From: JBHAEP01 sp041855665 | Lineage (GTDB): Bacteria; Patescibacteriota; Saccharimonadia; Saccharimonadales; Saccharimonadaceae | Direction of reading: 5' to 3' | DNA length: 18,142 nucleotides | Assembly: GCA_041855665.1 (NCBI GenBank) | Contig: JBHAEP010000034.1 | Location: 1-18,142, forward strand | Shown: piece by piece, positions 7,191-12,787 of the stretch | Position numbering within the stretch: position 1 is the first letter of the stretch | Layout of the letters: each line of letters opens with the position of its first letter | The notes under the pieces: model-generated | What the model saw: only the letters and a program-made list of their open reading frames with translations | Told to the model about the DNA's origin: nothing | Databases searched by the model: none | Position numbers and translations under genes: made by a program

Positions 7191-7220
7191 ATTATAACAT
7201 TCGAACACTGATGTCGTCAA
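7191..7220 (-). promoter_or_regulatory. Promoter of tRNA-Tyr
   Basis: On the minus strand TTGACG (7220-7215), an 18-base spacer and TATAAT (7196-7191) with extended TG (7199-7198). It ends 15 bases before the mature tRNA 5' end. Confidence 0.8.
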
Positions 7221-7280
7221 TGGAAAATTATAAAATACTAGTTATTTATAATAAAACTTTAATTTTTAAGCTTCATGTAG

Positions 7281-7286
7281 TAAAAT
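7281..7286 (+). promoter_or_regulatory. Probable -10 box of tRNA-Thr(GGU)
   Basis: TAAAAT ends 10 bases before the mature tRNA 5' end, in an AT-rich stretch. No good -35 box is seen. Confidence 0.5.
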
Positions 7287-7296
7287 GGTATCAGTT

Positions 7297-7372
7297 GCCG
7301 CGATAGCTCAGTTGGTAGAGCGCATCCATGGTAAGGATGAGGTCACGGGTTCAAGCCCCGTTCGTGGCTCCA
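7297..7372 (+). tRNA. tRNA-Thr(GGU)
   Basis: Acceptor GCCGCGA pairs with TCGTGGC (one G-T), the anticodon stem is CATCC/GGATG around loop ATGGTAA with anticodon GGT, and the T loop is TTCAAGC. CCA is encoded (7370-7372). It reads ACC and ACU, complementing the UGU isoacceptor at 5961. Confidence 0.96.
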
Positions 7373-7387
7373 TGATTTACATATTAT

Positions 7388-7411
7388 CCCAGGAGAGCCC
7401 TGGGTGTTTTT
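7388..7411 (+). terminator. Terminator after tRNA-Thr(GGU)
   Basis: CCCAGG (7388-7393) pairs with CCTGGG (7399-7404), followed by TGTTTTT. It insulates the cassette 2 promoter, whose -35 box begins two bases later. Confidence 0.8.
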
Positions 7412-7412
7412 A

Positions 7413-7441
7413 TTGACTTTTAATACTATTTATGTTAAAAT
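7413..7441 (+). promoter_or_regulatory. Promoter of cassette 2
   Basis: TTGACT (7413-7418), 17-base spacer, TAAAAT (7436-7441) with extended TG (7433-7434). It has the same layout as the cassette 1 promoter. Transcription is expected near 7448, leaving a leader of about 74 bases. Confidence 0.8.
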
Positions 7442-7480
7442 ATCAACAATCTAATACTGATTAGAGGTACATTGTAAATA

Positions 7481-7501
7481 TAAACAAGCAAAACTTGTTT
7501 A
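7481..7501 (+). promoter_or_regulatory. 5' leader hairpin of cassette 2
   Basis: TAAACAAG and CTTGTTTA pair over 8 bp around loop CAAAA. It ends 5 bases before the GAAGAGG ribosome binding site. Its 5' arm and loop (7481-7493) are exactly complementary over 13 bases to 8162-8174 in the 3' element of the same transcript. Confidence 0.8.
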
Positions 7502-7521
7502 CTGCTGAAGAGGTGAATGCA

Positions 7522-8112
7522 ATGGCAAACCTTGGGAAGATTAACATAACCGAACCTATTCGCGTAATGATGCCCGAGAATCCAATTTTCATAGATTTAA
7601 ACCCCGAAAGTATTATTGGATTTCATGGACAATCAATTAAGCATGTTATCACTGCCAGCGGAAAAGTTTTCGATATTATATATCGTGTAAACACCCTGAG
7701 TGAAATAGTGGTAGACGGATTTGATTTCTTTGAAATGTGGTGTCGATTTGTAGCTAATGACTATGGCGTAGACTATCATTCTGAAGGACGCGTTTTCGCA
7801 ATTAGACGAAAGGATATACTGGACGTAAACAAAATCAAAATCCATGATCGAGTCAAGGTCTTGAATTCGTACGGGGAAGTTTTATTTTCCGGTTTCGTAC
7901 TAGATAACAACCCTAACCTAAGAATGAATGAGGAATCTCCGGCTCTTGTCGACTGGCTAATTAAATACAATATGAAGCCAAGAGCCATAAAGCTGCTCTC
8001 GGATGGAACTGGAGTACATTACCAATTCAATGTAGTCGATGTTCCTGTGCGACCCGGGAAGACCACAATCCTAGGCACGTCAGATAATCCACTATTTTTG
8101 ATTAGAGCTTAA
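7522..8112 (+). CDS. Unknown protein, ribozyme-tailed cassette 2
   Basis: 196 residues, no family recognised, no signal peptide or membrane segment. It is a distant paralogue of the protein encoded at 6221-6913 on the other strand; the clearest shared segments are SIKHVITASGKVFDII (38-53), RVKVLNSYGEVLFSGFV (110-126) and the C-terminal LFLIRA. The segments IKHVITASGKVFD and VKVLNSYGEVLFSG also look alike within the protein, so it may hold two copies of a small beta-rich unit. ATG 7522 is chosen because GAAGAGG (7507-7513) lies 8 bases upstream; a TTG at 7495 is inside the leader hairpin and GTG 7513 sits in the ribosome binding site. The stop codon is 8 bases before the 3' hairpin. Confidence 0.87.
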   Translation: MANLGKINITEPIRVMMPENPIFIDLNPESIIGFHGQSIKHVITASGKVFDIIYRVNTLSEIVVDGFDFFEMWCRFVANDYGVDYHSEGRVFAIRRKDILDVNKIKIHDRVKVLNSYGEVLFSGFVLDNNPNLRMNEESPALVDWLIKYNMKPRAIKLLSDGTGVHYQFNVVDVPVRPGKTTILGTSDNPLFLIRA

Positions 8113-8120
8113 TTATCCAA

Positions 8121-8181
8121 AAGTAAGTAAACAAGTCTTCTCGAATAGCTCTCGAGAAAATTTTTGCTTGTTTACTTACTT
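8121..8181 (+). promoter_or_regulatory. 3' hairpin of cassette 2
   Basis: AAGTAAGTAAACAAG (8121-8135) and CTTGTTTACTTACTT (8167-8181) form 15 perfect pairs. The inner stem is TTCTCGA (8138-8144) with TCGAGAA (8152-8158) and a 7-base loop. The last six bases, 8176-8181, are also the 5' strand of hammerhead stem III, so the full hairpin and the ribozyme are mutually exclusive folds. Confidence 0.9.
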
Positions 8182-8231
8182 CCATAGAGTAAAAAGCTAT
8201 GCTGATGAGCTGTAGTGGCAGCGAAAAGTAA
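8176..8231 (+). ncRNA. Type III hammerhead ribozyme, copy 2
   Basis: Stem III TTACTT (8176-8181) pairs with AAGTAA (8226-8231). The cleavage base is C8182 in a UUC triplet, an allowed NUH. Stem I CATAG/CTATG (8183-8187, 8197-8201) has a 9-base loop. The core CTGATGA is at 8202-8208. Stem II GCTG/CAGC (8209-8212, 8219-8222) has loop TAGTGG, then GAA (8223-8225) and the pairing A8226. All invariant core positions are met. Self-cleavage is predicted between 8182 and 8183, one base after the 15-bp hairpin. The first six pairs of stem III equal those of copy 1; a seventh pair present there is lost here (C8175 faces A8232). Confidence 0.94.
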
Positions 8232-8240
8232 AAACACAAT

Positions 8241-8273
8241 AAAAAACAGCCCTTGAAGTTGGGCTGTTTTTTT
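8241..8273 (+). terminator. Bidirectional terminator between cassette 2 and rpmG
   Basis: AAAAAACAGCCC (8241-8252) pairs with GGGCTGTTTTTT (8261-8272) around an 8-base loop. The A-run and T-run flank the stem symmetrically, so it can end both the plus-strand cassette transcript, after the ribozyme, and the minus-strand rpmG transcript. Confidence 0.88.
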
Positions 8274-8276
8274 GAA

Positions 8277-8483
8277 TTAGCTCTTTCGTGCTTTTACTTC
8301 GTTGCGACCAAGGTTCTTCTTTGTCTCAACGTATAGAGCGTGTGTGCGAGCGATTGGATCGTATTTGCGTAGTTCCAATTTTTCGCTAGTATTTTGAGTA
8401 TTTTTAGTAGTGTAGTAGGTTCGGTGTCCGCTAAGTTCACTTACTAGACCTACTAGCTTGCGCTTTGTATTCTTCTTTGCCAT
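8277..8483 (-). CDS. rpmG: Ribosomal protein L33 (bL33)
   Basis: 68-residue large-subunit ribosomal protein. The middle matches the family: GHRTYYTTKNTQNTSEKLEL followed by RKYDP. The CxxC pairs of zinc-binding L33 are absent, so this is the zinc-free form; the C-terminal extension (NLGRNEVKARKS) makes it slightly longer than the usual 50-55 residues. On the minus strand the extended -10 TGCTATAAT (8531-8523) gives a leader of about 33 bases. The ribosome binding site is poor (CAGGAA directly before the ATG). Confidence 0.93.
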   Translation of the reverse strand: MAKKNTKRKLVGLVSELSGHRTYYTTKNTQNTSEKLELRKYDPIARTHALYVETKKNLGRNEVKARKS

Positions 8484-8522
8484 TTCCTGCTCACTTTATT
8501 AACTATTAAAACAATCTTTATA

Positions 8523-8531
8523 ATTATAGCA
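8523..8531 (-). promoter_or_regulatory. Extended -10 promoter of rpmG
   Basis: TGCTATAAT on the minus strand, with TGTACA (8551-8546) 17 bases upstream as a partial -35 match. Confidence 0.65.
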
Positions 8532-8556
8532 CAACTTTTTCCGTATGTACAGTAAT

Positions 8557-8886
8557 TTACTTTTTAGATTTTTTACCAGACACAACTTTAGTTTCTTTAT
8601 TCACTTCAGTAGAGCTAGTAGGCGAATTCTTTGAAAGGGGAATTAAAACAAAAGATTGTAGTAATGCCCAGGTTACACTATTTACCAAAAATACCACAAA
8701 AGCAACCAGAGAAATAAGCAGAGTGTTTTGACCTAGATCGTGATTCAATAAGCCAACAATTCCAGCTATTATCAAAGTGCTAATAGATATCGCCAAATAA
8801 ACAGACTGTAATTTAGCGCCATTATCGTAATTTTCATTCCATTTTTGAAGTGTTTCTCTGATTGTTGGCTTATCTGAACTATTCAT
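8557..8886 (-). CDS. Small two-helix membrane protein, unknown
   Basis: 109 residues. A soluble N-terminus (about 1-25) is followed by two hydrophobic segments, about 27-48 (SVYLAISISTLIIAGIVGLL) and about 55-83 (ISLVAFVVFLVNSVTWALL and beyond), and a polar Lys/Ser/Thr-rich tail ending in GKKSKK. Its place beside rpmG invites a SecE call, but SecE has a single C-terminal helix with a WPS-type motif that is missing here. Start chosen at 8886: TATAAT (minus, 8900-8895) ends 8 bases before it and no Shine-Dalgarno sequence is present. Confidence 0.75.
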   Translation of the reverse strand: MNSSDKPTIRETLQKWNENYDNGAKLQSVYLAISISTLIIAGIVGLLNHDLGQNTLLISLVAFVVFLVNSVTWALLQSFVLIPLSKNSPTSSTEVNKETKVVSGKKSKK

Positions 8887-8894
8887 AATAGTAT

Positions 8895-8900
8895 ATTATA
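8895..8900 (-). promoter_or_regulatory. -10 box of the two-helix protein gene, leaderless type
   Basis: TATAAT on the minus strand, 8 bases before the ATG at 8886 and directly after the stop of the preceding operon. Confidence 0.55.
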
Positions 8901-8903
8901 CAA

Positions 8904-9620
8904 CTATTTCTGCTGTTCTGTCAAGTACTTACTGATTGCGTCCAGTCTTTCAGCTAGCCAGACTCCATCTTGAATCATTACATCCATTAGCTGTTCGGAA
9001 GGTTTTTGATTATCTGCATAAATATAAACGCAATCTTCAGTTATTTCTACAGATAATGGCCTGAAATGACGCCCCAATATAGTGGAAACATCGCTAGGTA
9101 GAGTATACGCTATATCGTAAGGTCGGGAAGGGTCAGCAAAAACAGTGAAGAACTGAGTGAATGCAGGATCATGACTGGCAAAAGCCTGATCTGCGATAGG
9201 AGAGACTCGTGAACCCTGCAGTAGGCGATTGTAATTTAGCTGAAATCCTTTATTAACAGCTAGGATATGACGGCCAGGATATTTAAATTTCAAATCAAAT
9301 TGAAATACCAGCCAGTTATGTGTTTCAGGTTTACCGTTTGGCGGATGATAAAGCACTCGACGCTGAGCGAAAGCTACATCATATCCATCATAAGTACCAA
9401 TACAATAATGTGCATCCCTCTGATCCTTTGATGATGTAATGCCACGAACTAGCTTGTGGTCGTCACCCGGCTCGATTAGCCCAAAATAGACCATGCCATG
9501 ATCATCGGCGAACTTTTGAATAATTTTTCGCTGCGAAACATGTTTGGTGATTTGCTTGGGGTGCATATTTTTAATGGCACGCTTTGTTACATGTTTAGCG
9601 CGCTCCCATTTACGCTTCAT
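8904..9620 (-). CDS. Unknown basic protein, last gene of the glucan operon
   Basis: 238 residues, family not recognised. The first 37 residues are strongly basic (KRKWERAKH, TKRAIK, SQRK), which could bind nucleic acid, an acidic membrane surface or a polymer. The rest is soluble with mixed alpha/beta character and aromatic-rich segments (NWLVFQFDLKFKYPGR). No signal peptide or membrane helix is seen. The ATG overlaps the end of the glucoamylase gene by 11 bases in another frame and has a GGAG upstream (minus, ACGGAGC), so it is co-translated with the operon. A role in glucan metabolism is inferred from position only. Confidence 0.8.
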   Translation of the reverse strand: MKRKWERAKHVTKRAIKNMHPKQITKHVSQRKIIQKFADDHGMVYFGLIEPGDDHKLVRGITSSKDQRDAHYCIGTYDGYDVAFAQRRVLYHPPNGKPETHNWLVFQFDLKFKYPGRHILAVNKGFQLNYNRLLQGSRVSPIADQAFASHDPAFTQFFTVFADPSRPYDIAYTLPSDVSTILGRHFRPLSVEITEDCVYIYADNQKPSEQLMDVMIQDGVWLAERLDAISKYLTEQQK

Positions 9621-11568
9621 GATTTTGCTCCGTAATAGTGTCTAATAGTGTTGCTATATATTCCGCATGAGACCAAACCAGCGGTGCGACAGATAGAGGC
9701 TCACCACTAACCGGATGTCTCTGCTCTGGAAGTATGCCAGTTGCGTCTGCTGAATTGGTAACCCAGTCAATAATCTGCTTTGCTTCGCCAGTTTTACCAA
9801 TTTCGATATAATATTGAGCTAACCAAAGGGTTGTATTATACCAACTATTGCCTTCTTTTGTCTCAGGAAGGCGATGATAGTTATCGCCCTGATAGCGAGG
9901 CAGTCCTTGCTCTGGAACTTCATTAAATTCAAAAATCCTCTGCATTGCTTGATATGAACTGTTTAATTTTTTGCTACCGACAGGGAATAATCCAAACATA
10001 AAAGCCCCAAAAAATGAAGATAGATCATAAGTTTCATCTTTACCGGAAATGCCGCTCGAATCCAACGAGACACCTTTATAGAAATGTCCACGCTCTGGGT
10101 TGAACAGATATTTTTGGGCTGATTGATAGATATCATCAGCAGTATTACGCCACCGCACAGCTCTATCGGCATCCTCTATGACATCGGCTACTTCAGCGGC
10201 AGCCAGTAAACTAGCATAGGTTACTGCGGTAGTATAAGTAGTCGTCTCGTAAACTTCTTCCCATAAATCATATGAAGATTTTGGTAAATTGGTCTGAGGA
10301 TGGATCCATCCAGCCAAGAAATCAGCCATCGGAACGAGCAAGTCTTCGTAAAATTCCGCCATATTAACGGTTTCTGGGTCTTGACGCCAAGCTTGAACAA
10401 GAACGAATAGACTTAAGGCTGTTTCATCAGTCTGAATTGGTGGGGCAACTTCATTGCCATGTACATACGAATGCCAGCTACTGCCGATAGCTCCATCGGC
10501 GCGATATTTATGCATTAAATACCCAGCGGGATGTAGACCGCGCTTAATGAAGCGGAAATAATTCAAAGCTTCTTCAAGATACCCCATTCGAATCAGAGGC
10601 CACAGTACAAATGCGCCATCCCTAGGCCAGCAATATCCGTAAGCATCGCGCGAATAATTCAACATTGTAGTGTCGGTACTGGCAATAACGGCGCCGTCTT
10701 TATCGGTGTGCGATTTAATAAACATCAAACTTTGGCGCATTCTATCTTGATAGGCTGGATCTACTTTTTGTATGATCTTTTCTGCTGAGCTTAGCCAATT
10801 ATTCCACCATTTTTCAGTATTAGAGACTAAATAATCCAAACCCTTCTCGCGACAAATCTTGTCATTCTTTAAAGCACTTCTCAAAGATTTTCCAGCCGCA
10901 ATCCAATAATTAATACTTTTCGATTCGCCAGCTTCAATATCCATCTTAAAACGAATTGTTGAATCGACTTTTCCGTGTTCAACAGTTCCACAGGCTAGCT
11001 CGCCATCCTCAGCATCTCGCCAAGTTCCTTCACGCCCTTCGATTCCAAAAAGTCCAATAGAGAACTGGTCAAATTCTTGACCGCTTTCGTAAGTTCCGCC
11101 AATCACAAACACTCGATTGCCGCGATAATGTAAAATCGCTTCGGTATCCGGAAGATACTGAGCCGTGTCGGTATTGCTAGCGCCATCACCAATATTAAAA
11201 GCCTGGTGCATAAAAACTCTAATATCTCTAGAGTGGTCGCTTAAATTTTTAACACTTATCTTGCGGCCAAATATATCATTTTCGCTATCTACAAAATCAG
11301 AGAAGAGGATCTCGATATTTAGGTTGGAGTTTTTGGCGATTGTCTGACCTATTAAAGCATGTTTAGGATAACTAAATGCAATATCCCATGAACCATCATC
11401 AAGCCAAGCCACGGAACCATCAACCCAAACTCCAACTTTGTGGCGCAAAGATCGTCCAGCTGAATGGTTTTCCAAACCTACATGAGGATAATAAAAATCA
11501 TGAACCAAACCCCACTTATTTAAGCCAACATGCATTGATCCATTTGATAAAATAATCGGTCTCGCCAT
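9610..11568 (-). CDS. GH15 family glucoamylase-like protein
   Basis: 652 residues. The N-terminal half is the beta-sandwich usual in prokaryotic GH15 enzymes; the C-terminal half is an (alpha/alpha)6 barrel with the substrate-pocket block YGYCWPRDGA, the catalytic block SYDLWEE (acid Glu near 437) and GILPEQRHP (base Glu near 615). It would release glucose from the non-reducing ends of alpha-1,4-glucans, or act on trehalose or dextran ends as other GH15 members do. No signal peptide, so the substrate is probably intracellular. ATG 11568 is chosen over a start 21 codons upstream because GGAGG lies just before it, the family N-terminus begins at ARPIILSNG, and the GH57 stop is one base away. 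Confidence 0.92.
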   Translation of the reverse strand: MARPIILSNGSMHVGLNKWGLVHDFYYPHVGLENHSAGRSLRHKVGVWVDGSVAWLDDGSWDIAFSYPKHALIGQTIAKNSNLNIEILFSDFVDSENDIFGRKISVKNLSDHSRDIRVFMHQAFNIGDGASNTDTAQYLPDTEAILHYRGNRVFVIGGTYESGQEFDQFSIGLFGIEGREGTWRDAEDGELACGTVEHGKVDSTIRFKMDIEAGESKSINYWIAAGKSLRSALKNDKICREKGLDYLVSNTEKWWNNWLSSAEKIIQKVDPAYQDRMRQSLMFIKSHTDKDGAVIASTDTTMLNYSRDAYGYCWPRDGAFVLWPLIRMGYLEEALNYFRFIKRGLHPAGYLMHKYRADGAIGSSWHSYVHGNEVAPPIQTDETALSLFVLVQAWRQDPETVNMAEFYEDLLVPMADFLAGWIHPQTNLPKSSYDLWEEVYETTTYTTAVTYASLLAAAEVADVIEDADRAVRWRNTADDIYQSAQKYLFNPERGHFYKGVSLDSSGISGKDETYDLSSFFGAFMFGLFPVGSKKLNSSYQAMQRIFEFNEVPEQGLPRYQGDNYHRLPETKEGNSWYNTTLWLAQYYIEIGKTGEAKQIIDWVTNSADATGILPEQRHPVSGEPLSVAPLVWSHAEYIATLLDTITEQNHEA

Positions 11569-11569
11569 A

Positions 11570-12787
11570 TTAAATTCCTCCTTTAATTTGTTTGTTTTGC
11601 TCAATCCTCCAGCGCATATCACGAATGGCATTCATAAAGTACAAAAATGCCTCGTATGGCGACTTATACGGACTAAAGTAGGCATGGACGTCGCCATCAG
11701 TAAGCCATTTAGTACACATGTAGTACGGATGATCAGAAGTCTGCAACCGCCTCCAATCTTCAATCAATTTATCATCACCAGAATTCAAAACATCATTTTC
11801 CATTTGATAGAGATTCTTTAAAGCCTCTTGCTGCAGGCTATTGCCGAGCCAAGCGGTTAAATCGCGTTCGCTATCCGCCCAGGTTACGGTATGCGGCATG
11901 CTGATTTCTGAAATAGCTTCCTGGCTATTTATCGCCTCAGAAGTAGTAAAAAATTTATTACCACGACCAGTCCATTCATTAACTAGATTTTCAAAAAAGT
12001 TAAATATACCTGTATCAGCCCATTGGTGTTCACCAAAAGTTTCATAATCCATAAATAAATTCACAAGACCACCATTTGCCGCGGCTGAATCCAGCCAGTG
12101 GACATATTTGCCAAGATCAAGCGGGAAATGTTCCCAGTTTCGATTGCCAAACCGAAAAGCTAAATCATCGCTTAATTTATAATTTTTCATCAAAAGCTTG
12201 ATATTCTTTACTCCAGCTGGTCGATAAACAAACCCTGGACTTCGCCACTGCAAAATCGGGTCCCATCCTTCAGCCAAAATTCCATCAAAACCAAAATCAT
12301 CAGCCCAGCGTGCCAAATCGTCGTTATAAGACAGCTCGGTATTTCGGAATACTTTAGTCTCGACGCCAAACTCCGCACGGATTAAATCACGATGTTTTTT
12401 AACTTGGTTCTCAAACTCCTCGCGACTATAGAAAAAGGCAAGACTATGATGATATGTTTCTGCTACAATTTCAACTCTTCCGGTCTTTACGAGCCTACGA
12501 AAACTGTCCAAAACATCTGGTGCGAACTCTTTGGCTTGGTCGATAAATGTGCCGGTGATACTTAAAGAAAGCTTAAAGTCTGGATTCTCGTGAAGCAATT
12601 TCTCCAGCAGAGCATTCATTGGGCGATAAGATTTATTTGCGACTTTTTCAAAGATATAGCGATTGTTGCGCTCGCTGAATACATCCTTGTCTTCAAAATA
12701 ATCATGGTTAATCGCAGTATCAAAAACACTATATTCGCGGACTCGATACGGCTGGTGGACATGCATATAAAGTGTAATAGCTTTCAT
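11570..12787 (-). CDS. GH57 family alpha-glucan hydrolase/transferase
   Basis: 405 residues with all five GH57 motifs: HQPYR (11-15), ITGTFIDQ (77-84), FRNTELSYND (147-156, nucleophile Glu151), FMDYETFGEH (245-254, acid/base Asp247) and TWADSERDLTAWLGN. It acts on alpha-1,4-glucans; whether it is an alpha-amylase, 4-alpha-glucanotransferase or branching-type enzyme cannot be fixed from motifs alone. The length fits the short alpha-amylase-like subgroup. It has a strong AAAGGAGG placed in the last codons of the upstream glycosyltransferase, and the coding regions directly abut, so the two are translated together. Confidence 0.93.
   Translation of the reverse strand: MKAITLYMHVHQPYRVREYSVFDTAINHDYFEDKDVFSERNNRYIFEKVANKSYRPMNALLEKLLHENPDFKLSLSITGTFIDQAKEFAPDVLDSFRRLVKTGRVEIVAETYHHSLAFFYSREEFENQVKKHRDLIRAEFGVETKVFRNTELSYNDDLARWADDFGFDGILAEGWDPILQWRSPGFVYRPAGVKNIKLLMKNYKLSDDLAFRFGNRNWEHFPLDLGKYVHWLDSAAANGGLVNLFMDYETFGEHQWADTGIFNFFENLVNEWTGRGNKFFTTSEAINSQEAISEISMPHTVTWADSERDLTAWLGNSLQQEALKNLYQMENDVLNSGDDKLIEDWRRLQTSDHPYYMCTKWLTDGDVHAYFSPYKSPYEAFLYFMNAIRDMRWRIEQNKQIKGGI

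Larger units (their letters stand above)
8119..8231 (+). repeat. Long inverted repeat, right copy (hairpin plus ribozyme)
   Basis: Inverted partner of 6104-6215, identical at 108 of 113 aligned positions. Together they bracket about 1.9 kb that contains both cassette genes, tRNA-Tyr and tRNA-Thr(GGU). Confidence 0.97.

Noticed and set aside
7495..8112. TTG start giving a 205-residue protein
   Set aside because: The TTG lies in the leader hairpin, while ATG 7522 has a GAAGAGG site 8 bases upstream.
6153..8181. The 15-bp 3' hairpins as ordinary rho-independent terminators
   Set aside because: Neither hairpin is followed by a T-run; the sequence continues into the hammerhead, and for cassette 2 a proper terminator stands at 8241-8273.
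6104..8231. Insertion sequence or transposon bounded by the inverted repeats
   Set aside because: No transposase or integrase is present, the repeats are asymmetric gene-tail structures, no target duplication was found, and two normal tRNA genes lie inside.
6104..8231. Viroid-like or obelisk RNA element
   Set aside because: Type III hammerheads occur in such RNAs, but here the units are in genomic DNA, face opposite ways so cannot excise a circle between two like-oriented cuts, and the proteins show no recognised oblin features.
8557..8886. SecE, from position next to rpmG
   Set aside because: The protein has two hydrophobic segments and lacks the single-helix SecE pattern and its WPS-type motif; no nusG follows.
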